Notes under the pieces: model-generated | Database searches by the model: none | Told to the model about the DNA's origin: nothing | What the model saw: the letters and a program-made list of their open reading frames with translations, nothing else | Assembly (NCBI GenBank): GCA_003228685.1 | Contig: QIFC01000076.1 | Span: 1-32,627 of the forward strand | Direction: 5' to 3' | DNA: 32,627 nt | Source: Chloroflexota bacterium | GTDB taxonomy: Bacteria > Chloroflexota > Dehalococcoidia > DSTF01 > RBG-16-68-14 | Translations under genes and position numbers: made by a program | Part shown: one piece after another, positions 22,171-30,302 of the stretch | Position numbering within the stretch: the stretch's first letter is position 1 | Layout: every line of letters begins with the position of its first letter

Positions 22171-22839
22171 ATGGCTGAGACAACGCTAGCGGTCGACCCG
22201 CGCAACGTGACCGGAAAGAAGGTCAAGGCGCTCAGGCGCCAGGGACTGGTGCCCGCCCACCTCTACGGTAAAGAGACCGACTCCCTGGCGCTCCAGGCTC
22301 AAAGCGATGACGTGATCAACGTCATCAAGGCCGCGGGCCGCAACGCGATCATCAGCCTAAGTATCAGCGGCGAGGGTGAGCCCCGGCCCGTCGTGCTCCG
22401 GGGCGTTCAGCAACACCCGATTACCGATGAACTCCTCCACGTCGACTTTTTCCAGATATCGCTCAGCGAGACGCTCACCGCCGACGTGCCGGTCGTGACC
22501 GTTGGCGAACCACCCGCGGTCAGCATCTACGCTGGTGTGCTTCTTCAGAGCCTCGACCACATCCAAATCGAGGCGCTGCCCGTGAACATCCCCCAGAGCA
22601 TCGAGGTTGACATCTCAGTCCTCGAGGAGTTGGATGACGCGCTCTTTGTTCGCGACCTCAAGGTGCCAGCCGATCTCACAGTCTTGAGCGCACCTGACCA
22701 GGTCGTCGTCAAGGTCTCGCCGCCGAAGGTCGAACTCGAGATCGAGGAAGAAGAGCTGGCTGAAGGCGAAGAGGGTGAAGAAGGCGAAGAGGGCGAAGAG
22801 GGCGAAGAGGCCTCGTCAGACGACGAGCAAGACAACTAG
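22171..22839 (+). CDS. rplY: Ribosomal protein bL25 (Ctc/TL5 type)
   Basis: Binds 5S rRNA in the large ribosomal subunit. It has 222 residues: the N-terminal L25 domain (LAVDPRNVTGKKVKALRRQGLVPAHLYGK), then the C-terminal TL5/CTC beta domain (VGEPPAVSIYAGVLLQSLDHIQIEALPVNIPQSIEVDIS). The tail is about 35 residues, almost all acidic, with repeats of GEE. The tail is encoded by a near-perfect 9-base repeat (GGCGAAGAG type) prone to slippage. A GGAGGAAGAG ribosome binding site lies before the ATG. The nearby hairpin ends the transcript. Confidence 0.95.
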   Translation: MAETTLAVDPRNVTGKKVKALRRQGLVPAHLYGKETDSLALQAQSDDVINVIKAAGRNAIISLSISGEGEPRPVVLRGVQQHPITDELLHVDFFQISLSETLTADVPVVTVGEPPAVSIYAGVLLQSLDHIQIEALPVNIPQSIEVDISVLEELDDALFVRDLKVPADLTVLSAPDQVVVKVSPPKVELEIEEEELAEGEEGEEGEEGEEGEEASSDDEQDN

Positions 22840-22859
22840 TCTCTTAACGACCGGGAACC

Positions 22860-22888
22860 AAGCGCCCTCGCAGACTATGAGGGCGCTT
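22860..22888. terminator. Shared bidirectional terminator of rplY and fmt
   Basis: AAGCGCCCTC (22860-22869) pairs perfectly with GAGGGCGCTT (22879-22888), a 10-bp stem with a 9-nt loop. It serves the plus-strand rplY (20 bases after its stop; TTGTCGTT follows) and the minus-strand fmt, whose stop codon (22875-22877) lies in the loop itself. Confidence 0.75.
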
Positions 22889-23843
22889 GTCGTTGCCCCA
22901 GCCGTTTGCCCATCAGCGGACTGTACCCTCGCAGTAGTTCGACGCCGCTGAGAGGACGCTTGCCCGCCCGCTGCGCGCGAACGATCACGAGCGCCCCGGC
23001 GCCGCACGTCACCGCGAACCCTGCCCCGGGCGGCAGGTCGCTCTGTTCCGGTAGCTCGATCACAACACCGGGATCCTGGCCCGCCCCAGCCTCGGTCGGC
23101 CATGCCTCCAATATACGCAGCCGTTCGCCATCGACCGTAGTCGTCGCCACCGGCCACGGTGCGTACGCCTTCACGCGACGCCACACGTCGGCCGCCGTCA
23201 TCGACCAGTCGATAACGGCGGCCTCACGCTTCACACTGGATGAGACCGTAGCCTCGTGCTCATCTTGTGGGATAGCGGCGCTCTCGCCTCGCTCCCAAGC
23301 CGGCAGGACTTCGATCAGCAGCTCCGCGCCAAGTTCGCTCAGCTTCTCGTTCAGCGAGCCAGTCGTGTCGTCATCCAAAATGGCCAAGCGGCGTTGACCG
23401 ACGATCGGGCCAGCGTCCAGCTTCAGCACAACCTCCTGAATCGTGACACCGGTCTCGGCATCGCCCGCGAGTAGCGCCCCGACAGACGGCGCCGCTCCTC
23501 GATGGCGTGGCAGTAACGAAGCATGTACGTTCAGCGCGCCGCGGGTCGGGATCTCCAGCAGCGGCTGTTTCAATATCTGGCCGTACGCTGCAACTACAAG
23601 CGCCTCCGGCCTCAGTGCACACAGGGCCTCCAGCGAATCGTCCGTGTTCACGTTGCCTGGCTGCAGCAGCGCCAATCCGTTCTCCACCGCCAGGACCGCG
23701 GCGGGAGGCATGCGCATCGAGCGTCCACGTCCTGCCGGCCGGTCCGGCTGCGTTACGACGCCAACGATTTCATGATCGCTGTCGATCAGGCCCCGCAGGG
23801 TTGGCAGCGCGAACTCAGGCGAGCCCATAAAGACAATTCGCAT
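22875..23843 (-). CDS. fmt: Methionyl-tRNA formyltransferase
   Basis: Formylates initiator Met-tRNA using 10-formyl-tetrahydrofolate. It has 322 residues: RIVFMGSPEFALPTL start, VVTQPDRPAGRGR, then the active-site region NVHASLLPRHRGAAPSVGALLAGDAETGVT with the SLLPxxRGxAP folate motif, and LDAGPIVGQ. The C-terminal tRNA-binding domain follows (VWRRVKAYAPWPVATTT and ELLRGYSPLMGKR). It ends the minus-strand operon, 7 bases after the DinB-like gene. It normally pairs with def (peptide deformylase), which is not seen here. Confidence 0.97.
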   Translation of the reverse strand: MRIVFMGSPEFALPTLRGLIDSDHEIVGVVTQPDRPAGRGRSMRMPPAAVLAVENGLALLQPGNVNTDDSLEALCALRPEALVVAAYGQILKQPLLEIPTRGALNVHASLLPRHRGAAPSVGALLAGDAETGVTIQEVVLKLDAGPIVGQRRLAILDDDTTGSLNEKLSELGAELLIEVLPAWERGESAAIPQDEHEATVSSSVKREAAVIDWSMTAADVWRRVKAYAPWPVATTTVDGERLRILEAWPTEAGAGQDPGVVIELPEQSDLPPGAGFAVTCGAGALVIVRAQRAGKRPLSGVELLRGYSPLMGKRLGQRQAPS

Positions 23844-23850
23844 ACGCTGG

Positions 23851-24387
23851 TCATTCCGTCCCGACGATGTCGTTCACATGGCCTCGGACGTGCAGCACCG
23901 CGACCGCGTGGATCACGTCGGCCAGCACACCCGTGATGCCGCCGGCCGACCGGATTTCACGGCTAAACAGCTCCTCGTCGGCCGCTTCGACCGCCGCAAT
24001 CGTCGCGGCGCGATTCGTCTTGAACTCTTGCAGCAGTTCCTCCACCGTGGCGTCCGACCGCTTCGCCACCTGTCGCTCGTTATAGGAATCGATACCGCCG
24101 GTAGCGGTGCGCGTCGGTACCTTGGATGCCTCATCCGGCTCGGTCCTTCGTACTCCCGTAGCGCCGCTTCCGCTTGGCGCCGTTCCACTCTTCGCGATGT
24201 CCAGGAGCCGGGGATACGTCCACTCGATGGCCGCCGCGTGCGCCAAGATCTGACGGCCGTTCCAGCCGCTCTCATACCGCCCTCGATCGAACTCTTCCGC
24301 TGGAAGCGCTCCCAGCCTCTCCGCAACATCCCGCCCGCTCGCCCGCAGATCTCCCAACAGCTCGGCCTTCGTTCTTGTTTGTGCCAT
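23851..24387 (-). CDS. DinB/maleylpyruvate-isomerase-like protein
   Basis: A 178-residue four-helix-bundle protein of the DinB/MDMPI superfamily. The N-terminal helix pattern ends GWNGRQILAHAAAIEWTYPRLL, with a His that fits one of the three metal-ligand histidines. The C-terminal segment VIHAVAVLHVRGHVNDI supplies further histidines. The start is ATG 24387 with AGGAGG 5 bases upstream. Members bind a metal ion and often use a thiol cofactor, but the reaction here is unknown. Confidence 0.85.
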   Translation of the reverse strand: MAQTRTKAELLGDLRASGRDVAERLGALPAEEFDRGRYESGWNGRQILAHAAAIEWTYPRLLDIAKSGTAPSGSGATGVRRTEPDEASKVPTRTATGGIDSYNERQVAKRSDATVEELLQEFKTNRAATIAAVEAADEELFSREIRSAGGITGVLADVIHAVAVLHVRGHVNDIVGTE

Positions 24388-24443
24388 CAAGTCCTCCTAG
24401 ACCTCAGTCGATCCGTGCCAGGCGCGTCCAGGTCCGATGCAAA

Positions 24444-25277
24444 TTAAGTGTCGGGCTGCAGCCGCACCGGCGCGCCGATCTGGATGTCGAGCAGCCCCGC
24501 TGCGCTCCCGTTCGGAACGGCGATTTCCAGATAACCGCTGCTCCCCACCAACGCTCCAACGCCGTCCAGTTCAGCGTACGTACTGAATGGCCCCCGCATC
24601 TTCCTCTCACCCGCCTCGACGGAGAATCCGCCGTCCGGCAGGTCCCGTGAACGAATGTCAGAGATGACATTGCCAAAGCGATCGATGTGAACCACCTTCG
24701 CCTCGAACGCACCATCGGCTTGCTGCATCGCTTGGATCGGTGGCAGCGCCATGACCTCATGCACTGGAGCCCCTAGCTCCTCCGGGGCAACGCCCAGCGC
24801 CAAATGCGCAGCCGCCGGCGCGAACACGTCCCGGCCGTGAAACGTGTTGCTCACCCGCTCCTGTATGTATCGCGCATTCGATATCTCGAATGCGTTGGTC
24901 TGGGCGGGGAGCGGAATACGGCGTGGTTCGTCCGGACGCACGTTATCCGGCAACGCGGCGGACAGCACCCCATTATCCGGCCCAACAAAGACTCCCTGCA
25001 GGGTATGGAGCACAATTGGACGGCGGTCGCTCCCAACGCCCGGGTCGACCACCGCCAGATGAACAGCTCCGGATGGGAAGCATGGCCACGCCGCCTGCGT
25101 GAGGTATGTCGCCTGCAAGATCTGGTGGGGCAGCACACCGTGGCTGATGTCGACGATACGTGCCTGTGGATTGATGCTGATGATGACGCCGCAGATTTGC
25201 GCGACGTATGAGTCTGAAAGACCAAAATCCGTTGTTAGCGTGATGGTAGGCGGTAGGTCACTCTGTTCTGATGACAT
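24444..25277 (-). CDS. SAM hydroxide adenosyltransferase (DUF62 family)
   Basis: A 277-residue protein of the fluorinase/chlorinase-related SAM hydrolase family, which in its common form splits S-adenosylmethionine into adenosine and methionine using hydroxide. Marks are ITLTTDFGLSDSYVAQICGVI, VDISHGVLPHQILQATYLT, HLAVVDPGVGSDRRPIVL, VGPDNGVLS, HGRDVFAPAAAHLA and VHIDRFGNVISDI. No halogenase insertion is visible. The start could be ATG 25277 or GTG 25286; both overlap the end of the upstream peptide-binding gene by about 20-29 bases. The overlap points to translational coupling. Confidence 0.92.
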   Translation of the reverse strand: MSSEQSDLPPTITLTTDFGLSDSYVAQICGVIISINPQARIVDISHGVLPHQILQATYLTQAAWPCFPSGAVHLAVVDPGVGSDRRPIVLHTLQGVFVGPDNGVLSAALPDNVRPDEPRRIPLPAQTNAFEISNARYIQERVSNTFHGRDVFAPAAAHLALGVAPEELGAPVHEVMALPPIQAMQQADGAFEAKVVHIDRFGNVISDIRSRDLPDGGFSVEAGERKMRGPFSTYAELDGVGALVGSSGYLEIAVPNGSAAGLLDIQIGAPVRLQPDT

Positions 25278-26916
25278 CTTCTTCACTACCCGTCTCTATG
25301 TACCAGCGGAACGCATCGCTGAACCGAGAACTCAAACCGATAAGGAGCCCCGGGCTCAGCCCCTGAAGTTCGGCAGGTACCACGTACTGGTACGTTAGCG
25401 TATAGAGAAGCACCGCAGGCATCTCCTCGCTGAAGATCTCCTGGAACGCGCGATATGCCTCGGCTCGCTCGCCGTCCGACGTCGTTTGGCGTCCATTCTC
25501 CAGCAACCGATCGACCTCCAGGTCGGAGAAGCTCGCAAGGTTCCGTCCGTCGCCGAACGCCTGCGAACTGTGCCAGAGTGGATACGGGTCCGGGTCCGGG
25601 CCCGGGTCGACAGTCACCAGCGCGGCGTCGAATTCTCGCGGCAGCAGAACACCCTCCACGAAGACACTGGCGCCGCTCACCTGGAGTTCCACCTGGATCC
25701 CCAGCTCGCCCCACTGCCTCACCAACTCCTCTGCAATGGCGACCTGTATCGGATCGTCGCTCACGGAGAGCGTGAAGGCCAGCGGATCGCCGTCTTTGGT
25801 CAGAACATCGTCTTCAAGCGTCCAGCCCGCTACGTCCAGCAACGACGAAGCTCTCACAAGATCGTAATCGTACTCCTCTGGCGAGCCGACGTACGCCCAG
25901 AGATCTCGCACGATCGGGCTGTCCAGCGCCAAGGCCTGACCTTCCAGGACGCGCTCGAACAGCACCGCGCGGTCCAGGCTTCGTTGTAGCGCCTCTCGCA
26001 CGAACCGCTCCTCGAACACACTGGATAGCGTGTTCAGATAGACCAGACTATATGCTGTCGTATGTAAGACGCGGCGCACCGACTGTTCCTCACTATCGAT
26101 GACGAGTATCGCGTCCGCGTCCAGCCCCGGCCGGAACAGTGCTCCGTCGACATCGTCGTTCAGAAACGCATTGAGCAGCGCACCTTCATCACGGAAAAAG
26201 CGCAACTCCAGACGCTCCAGGAACGGCCGGCCCTGATGGGCCGAGTCGAACGGGGCAAGAGTCGCCGAAGCTGCCGTCAGGTCCACGAGGCGGAATGGGC
26301 CGCTGCCCACGGGCTTCCGGTTGAACGCATTGTCGCGCAGTGCGGACGGCTCTACTCCAGACAGCAGATGCTCTGGCAAGATACCCACCGTTGCCGCGCG
26401 CGCTAGGAACGGAGCGAAGGGCTGCTCAAGGGTCATCACGACCGTCAGATCTCCAGAAGCCTCGACCTCTACGTCCCGATACAGATCGGCCAGCACTGGG
26501 TCGCCGTCGAAGCCTGGCGCCTTGATCGTTTCGATGGTGAACAAGACGTCCTCGACATCGAGCGTCTCCCCGTCGTGCCAGAACAGTCCCGGTTGCAGTT
26601 CGAAGATGTACGTGAGCCCATCCTGCGTGACGTTCGGGATGTCCGCAAGATCCGGCTGCACCTCACCCTTTGGCCCTAGCCTCACGAGCCCTGCGAACAG
26701 CAACCTTGTAAGATCACGATCGACTTCATTGAAGGACGCATAGAGCGGGTTGACGACGGAAGGCTCTCCCGCGATGCCTTCAACGTACACTCCACCTTGC
26801 GTTGGCACTTCCCCACCGGACGGCTGAGACGGAAGATATGTGACGCCAATGATGGTGGCGACGCCAGCCACCAAAACGAAGAGCAACGGCCAGCGTGGAC
26901 CGTAGACCTGCATCAT
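25258..26916 (-). CDS. Peptide ABC transporter substrate-binding protein (family 5)
   Basis: A 552-residue extracytoplasmic solute-binding protein (SBP_bac_5). It has an N-terminal membrane segment (residues ~11-27, PLLFVLVAGVATIIGVTYL) with no lipobox cysteine, then EPSVVNPLYASFNEVDRDLTRLLFAGL. The family core GLFWHDGETLDVEDVLFTIETI is present, followed by PVGSGPFRLVD and VREALQRSLDRAVLFERV. No permease or ATPase genes are nearby, so it is an orphan binding protein. It is located right after secG, a position also seen in other Chloroflexota as far as I recall. It may bind peptides; the ligand is unknown. Confidence 0.92.
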   Translation of the reverse strand: MMQVYGPRWPLLFVLVAGVATIIGVTYLPSQPSGGEVPTQGGVYVEGIAGEPSVVNPLYASFNEVDRDLTRLLFAGLVRLGPKGEVQPDLADIPNVTQDGLTYIFELQPGLFWHDGETLDVEDVLFTIETIKAPGFDGDPVLADLYRDVEVEASGDLTVVMTLEQPFAPFLARAATVGILPEHLLSGVEPSALRDNAFNRKPVGSGPFRLVDLTAASATLAPFDSAHQGRPFLERLELRFFRDEGALLNAFLNDDVDGALFRPGLDADAILVIDSEEQSVRRVLHTTAYSLVYLNTLSSVFEERFVREALQRSLDRAVLFERVLEGQALALDSPIVRDLWAYVGSPEEYDYDLVRASSLLDVAGWTLEDDVLTKDGDPLAFTLSVSDDPIQVAIAEELVRQWGELGIQVELQVSGASVFVEGVLLPREFDAALVTVDPGPDPDPYPLWHSSQAFGDGRNLASFSDLEVDRLLENGRQTTSDGERAEAYRAFQEIFSEEMPAVLLYTLTYQYVVPAELQGLSPGLLIGLSSRFSDAFRWYIETGSEEDVIRTE

Positions 26917-26940
26917 CGCCTGTTTGGAGTTGCGAAAAGC

Positions 26941-27177
26941 CTAGCCAGCGTACCTGACACTGACCGCCGACATGGCAAGGAACACGACCGAGAGCGCGAT
27001 CGTGAGCTGAAAGAGCGTCTTCTCTAGTCCTCTTCGCGTCCGGAACGAGGAACCGCCGCCGCCGCCCCCGCCGAACGCAGCGCCAATGTCGCCACCTCGC
27101 GCCTGCAGCAACACGACGATCACCAAGATGATCGAGATCAGCATCTGCGCTAGGTTCAGATAGCTATCAAAATCCAT
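26941..27177 (-). CDS. secG: Protein-export membrane protein SecG
   Basis: A small subunit of the SecYEG translocon, 78 residues with two membrane segments (about 8-27 and 55-73). The family's cytoplasmic Gly-rich loop is present: LLQARGGDIGAAFGGGGGGGSS followed by FRTRRGLEK. The start is ATG 27177, with TAGGAGAAAC upstream at the end of yvcK. The 10-base gap between the yvcK stop and this start suggests cotranscription. Confidence 0.95.
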   Translation of the reverse strand: MDFDSYLNLAQMLISIILVIVVLLQARGGDIGAAFGGGGGGGSSFRTRRGLEKTLFQLTIALSVVFLAMSAVSVRYAG

Positions 27178-27187
27178 GCTGTTTCTC

Positions 27188-28519
27188 CTAGAGGGCAGTG
27201 GCCTCTTGCGGCTCGGTCAACGTCACCACGGGACTGTTGTCCTCCCGACGCTGATAGTACAGTCCCATCAACAGTGACGCCAGCTTCGACGTGTCGTGAT
27301 GGTAGCGATTCGCTTCGCTGATCACGTCCGCGGCCACCACCGAAACGTCTGCAATCCCGTTGCGGTCGACCTTCACGGGCTCAAACCGGGCATCGACGGC
27401 CCCGTTGGTCGCGATATTGTTGTTCGCCACCACGTAGCTAAATAGCTTCTCCTTAACGTGTTGCTCTAGCACCTGGTAGTGGTCGCTCACGGAGAAGCTA
27501 TCCGTCTCTCCACGCTCAGTCGCCACGTTGCACACGTACACCCGCACCGCCTTCGACATCTGGATCGCCCGGCGAATGCCGTCCACAAGCAGGTTCGGAA
27601 GCACGCTCGTGTAGAGGCTGCCAGGTCCGATCACCACCATGTCTGCACCCAGGATCGCTCGTATCGCTTCCGGGTTCGCTTGCGCGTTCTCAGGGTTGAT
27701 GTAGACCTTCTTGATGCGGCTCCCACGTTCAGTAATATTCGACTCGCCATGGATCTCATCATCCTCGTCCGTGACGGCCGATAGGGTTACGTTCGTGAGA
27801 GTCGAAGGCAGTATCTGACCGCGGACGGCGAGCACACGGCTCGTCTCGCGCACCGCCTCTTCAAAGTTTCCCGTGACTTCGCTCATGGCCGCGATGAACA
27901 GGTTCCCAAAGCTGTGGCCATCAAGGCCCGAGCCTTCGTCGAACCGATACTGGAATAGCTTCGTCATCAGTGGCTCCGCATCTGCCAGCGCGGCGATGCA
28001 ATTTCGCAAGTCCCCGGGCGGCGGCAGGCCCATCTCACGGCGAAGGCGGCCTGAACTCCCACCGTCATCTGCGACAGTCACAATCGCCGTCAGGTTGCCC
28101 GTGTGCTCTTTCAAGCCTCGCAGCAACGTCGAAAGGCCGGTTCCTCCACCAATCGCGACGACCTTCGGGCCACGCCGCAAATAGCGATGGTTGTAGATGA
28201 TGTTGACCAGACTCTCTTCGTTGCCAGGCCGGATGAACGCCGACAGCAGCGATCGATTCAGCTTCCAGACCGAGAACATGATCAGCGCGGCGCTCCCGCC
28301 AACGAATAGCACACCTCGGACATATCGAGGCAAGAACTGAAGCGTGACATAGTAGACCCAATCAGGAAACGTGTATGAGAAATACACTTCCCGTAGGAAG
28401 TAGCCAAACCCAAGGCCCATAATGGCGACGCCAAGCAGTAACAGCAGCAGCCACCGCTTGATGTGCATCCCAAAGTAGAGCCATTTGAGAAGGCTCGGAT
28501 CAACCTTCAGGAGTCGCAT
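27188..28519 (-). CDS. yvcK: YvcK/CofD-like gluconeogenesis factor with membrane extension
   Basis: A 443-residue protein. Residues ~115-440 are the YvcK domain, a UDP-sugar-binding protein of the CofD-like fold needed for growth on gluconeogenic carbon sources and for cell-wall balance in other bacteria. Marks are VVAIGGGTGLSTLLRGLKEH (residues 120-139), TVADDGGSSGRLRRE, PPGDLRNC, GHSFGNLFIAAM, and VIGPGSLYTSVLPNLLV near residue 300. An N-terminal extension of about 110 residues has two membrane segments (about 22-42 and 66-86), so the domain is membrane-tethered. The start lies 6 bases from the end of an extended -10 TATAAT, so the transcript is predicted to be leaderless. Confidence 0.94.
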   Translation of the reverse strand: MRLLKVDPSLLKWLYFGMHIKRWLLLLLLGVAIMGLGFGYFLREVYFSYTFPDWVYYVTLQFLPRYVRGVLFVGGSAALIMFSVWKLNRSLLSAFIRPGNEESLVNIIYNHRYLRRGPKVVAIGGGTGLSTLLRGLKEHTGNLTAIVTVADDGGSSGRLRREMGLPPPGDLRNCIAALADAEPLMTKLFQYRFDEGSGLDGHSFGNLFIAAMSEVTGNFEEAVRETSRVLAVRGQILPSTLTNVTLSAVTDEDDEIHGESNITERGSRIKKVYINPENAQANPEAIRAILGADMVVIGPGSLYTSVLPNLLVDGIRRAIQMSKAVRVYVCNVATERGETDSFSVSDHYQVLEQHVKEKLFSYVVANNNIATNGAVDARFEPVKVDRNGIADVSVVAADVISEANRYHHDTSKLASLLMGLYYQRREDNSPVVTLTEPQEATAL

Positions 28520-28525
28520 AACCGG

Positions 28526-28534
28526 ATTATAGCA
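28526..28534 (-). promoter_or_regulatory. Extended -10 promoter of yvcK, leaderless
   Basis: On the minus strand TGCTATAAT (TGn-TATAAT; TATAAT = 28531-28526) is followed by six bases and then the ATG at 28519. Transcription would begin at or within a base or two of the start codon. No Shine-Dalgarno is possible. No consensus -35 is seen at 17 bp. Confidence 0.65.
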
Positions 28535-28545
28535 TAGCTATGCTA
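28530..28545. promoter_or_regulatory. Perfect 16-bp palindrome overlapping the yvcK promoter
   Basis: TAGCATAGCTATGCTA reads the same on both strands and overlaps the upstream end of the -10 hexamer, where a dimeric repressor would block RNA polymerase. It could equally be a small cruciform. It is too short and lacks a T-run, so it is not a terminator for gatB. Confidence 0.5.
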
Positions 28546-28571
28546 AGGGAGAAGGGGCCTTAGCAGATCAT

Positions 28572-29450
28572 CTAGCCCGACAGATGCTCCTTGAGGAGGT
28601 CGTGTACCAGCTCTGGCTTCGCTCTCCCCCGCGTCTCGCGCATCACCTGGCCCACAAGAAACTTGATCGCCTCTTCCTTGCCGCCCTTGTAGTCCGCCAC
28701 GGGCTTCTCATTGTTCGCAATCACCTTCTCGATGACCTCCGTCAACTCGTCCGCCGCGCTGATCTGCGTCAGGCCCTGCTCAGACACGATGTCCCCAGGC
28801 GCCTTGCCCGTCTCAAACATCTGCTCGAAAACGCCCTTCGCACCGGTTGTTGAGATCGTCCCCGCTTCGATGAGCGCAACAAGCGCCCTGAGACCCGCCG
28901 GCGTAACCTTCGACTCCTCGATCTCAATTCCCGACGCGTTCAGCAATCTGGCGAAGTCGCCCAGCATCCAGTTCGCCGCAGCCTTCGCGCTTTCGGGCTG
29001 CTTCCCGCCTCCATCGGCAGCAACGGCCTCCTCGAAGAAGTCCCCTCGAGCGCGGCTCGCCGTGAGTAGGTTCGCTTCATATGACGTGAGGCCATAATCG
29101 TTCATGAAGCGCTCTCGCTTGGCATCCGGAAGCTCTGGCAGCTTCGATCGCAACTCTGCCACGTAGGCCGAGCTGATAATCAGCGGCGGCAGGTCCGGCT
29201 CGGGGAAGTAGCGATAGTCCTCCGCCAGCTCCTTCCCTCGCTGACTCACGGTGATGCCCTTATCGTCACGCCAGCCGCGCGTTTCTTGCTCTACGGGCTT
29301 CCCCGCCTCCAGCAACTCCGTCTGGCGCTCCACCTCGTAGTTCACTCCCAGTTCAACCGCCCGGAAGCTGGCTAGGTTCTTGAGTTCGACCTTCGCGCCG
29401 AACTCCTTCTGCCCGAACGGCCGCAGACTGATGTTTGGCTCGCACCGCAT
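28572..29450 (-). pseudogene. gatB: GatB C-terminal part (amidotransferase subunit B), separated by a frameshift
   Basis: Encodes the rest of Asp/Glu-tRNA amidotransferase subunit B, in a frame different from the N-terminal part. MRCEPNISLRPFGQKEFGAKVELKNLASF continues the catalytic cradle domain; DYRYFPEPDLPPLIIS is a GatB hallmark. The helical and YqeY-like tail domain follows, to EHLSG. The frame is open upstream past the ATG at 29450 into DEGN and ANL, so the conserved reading lasts nearly to the break at about 29472. On its own, this piece could start at ATG 29450, but it lacks the N-terminal third. See the N-terminal entry for the break. Confidence 0.85.
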
Positions 29451-29457
29451 GTTGCCC

Positions 29458-30036
29458 TCATCCAGATTCGCGATATCGCAGTATCTGCTGTAGCTTCGTT
29501 ACGTAAAGCCGGGCCTCCTTACCAGAGCGCACGTCCGGCTCAGAAACCATCTCCATCAGCGGCACGCCGGCGCGGTTTACATCGATCAAGCTGAATCCTT
29601 CGCCGCCCTCGCCGGCCTTGTGCGAACTGCGAGCTGTGTCCTCCTCCAAATGCACCCGCGTCACGCCGATACGCTTCGTTTCTCCGTCCACGTCGACCTC
29701 TAGCCAGCCTTCCTTGCAGAGGGGCAAGTCGAACTGCGAGATCTGATATCCCTTCATCAGGTCGGGGTAGGGATAGTTCTTGCGATCGAACTTGGCGCGC
29801 TCTGGAATTGTGCAGTTCAGGGCCAATCCCGTCATGATCGTGTACTCCACCGCCTGCCGGTTGATCACCGGCAGTGTGCCTGGCATGCCCAGGCACACTG
29901 GGCAGACGTGCGTATTCGGCTCCGAGGCGTAGTAGTCCTTGCTGCACGAACAGAACATCTTGCTCTTCGTGAGCAATTGGGCATGCACCTCGATGCCTAT
30001 GACGACCTCGTATTTGGATGGAGCTTCCGCAGTCAT
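29458..30036 (-). pseudogene. gatB: GatB N-terminal part, frame lost after residue ~187
   Basis: GatB, with GatA and GatC, converts misacylated Glu-tRNA-Gln or Asp-tRNA-Asn to the correct Gln or Asn forms; it is needed in bacteria without GlnRS or AsnRS. From ATG 30036 the frame shows [23 protein letters not shown], the zinc-type cysteines (CSC...[12 protein letters not shown]), [19 protein letters not shown] and [14 protein letters not shown], up to LQQILRY. It then runs RESG and stops. Homology resumes in another frame as [11 protein letters not shown]. Comparison with the family spacing between RY and DEG suggests a deletion of about 14 bases at ~29472. The predicted start is leaderless with an extended -10 (30045-30053). 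A true loss would be serious unless a second copy exists. Confidence 0.85.
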
Positions 30037-30044
30037 CGAATCGG

Positions 30045-30053
30045 AGTATAGCA
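30045..30053 (-). promoter_or_regulatory. Extended -10 promoter of gatB, leaderless
   Basis: TGCTATACT on the minus strand (TATACT = 30050-30045) lies eight bases before the ATG at 30036; no Shine-Dalgarno is present. It is the same layout as at yvcK. Confidence 0.5.
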
Positions 30054-30114
30054 TTAGAACCCGTCTGTTCCTCTAAGGCCTCAACCTCGCCAATAACTTG
30101 CCGACTATGTAAAC

Positions 30115-30131
30115 GTAGGGGTTTCCCCTAA
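30115..30131. promoter_or_regulatory. Palindromic element upstream of the first archaellin
   Basis: GTAGGGGTTTCCCCTAA: six-base arms TAGGGG and CCCCTA around TTT. The identical 17 bases occur at 31124-31140 before the second archaellin, in otherwise different sequence. It is probably an operator for a dimeric regulator. A second imperfect element (CCTAAGG repeats) follows at 30126-30147. Confidence 0.6.
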
Positions 30132-30261
30132 GGGAATTACCTAAGGATTCCCCCCAAAGCGGTCTTGTTAAGCGAGGTGGATGGAGCCCAAAACAATAAC
30201 AAGCTGGATTGGCAACATAGCAGGCCGTTCAACCGCCATTGACGGCGATAGGTATCGCAGG

Positions 30262-30302
30262 CGAACGCCGAGGGACCGGCGCCAGAAGGAGAACCGACAT
30301 GG
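30262..30302 (+). repeat. Conserved 5' leader of archaellin 1
   Basis: CGAACGCCGAGGGACCGGCGCCAGAAGGAG and the following bases up to the ATG are matched almost base for base at 31257-31297 before the second archaellin. The block contains the AAGGAG ribosome binding site and was copied with the gene; the stretch further upstream has diverged apart from the palindrome. Confidence 0.8.

Noticed and set aside
28572..29450. The gatB C-terminal part as an independent YqeY-like gene
   Set aside because: It begins in the middle of the GatB catalytic cradle (MRCEPNISLRP), and the same frame stays open upstream with GatB homology.
29458..29480. Programmed frameshift in gatB
   Set aside because: No slippery heptamer is seen at the break and several residues expected by family spacing are missing, so a deletion fits better than -1/+1 recoding.
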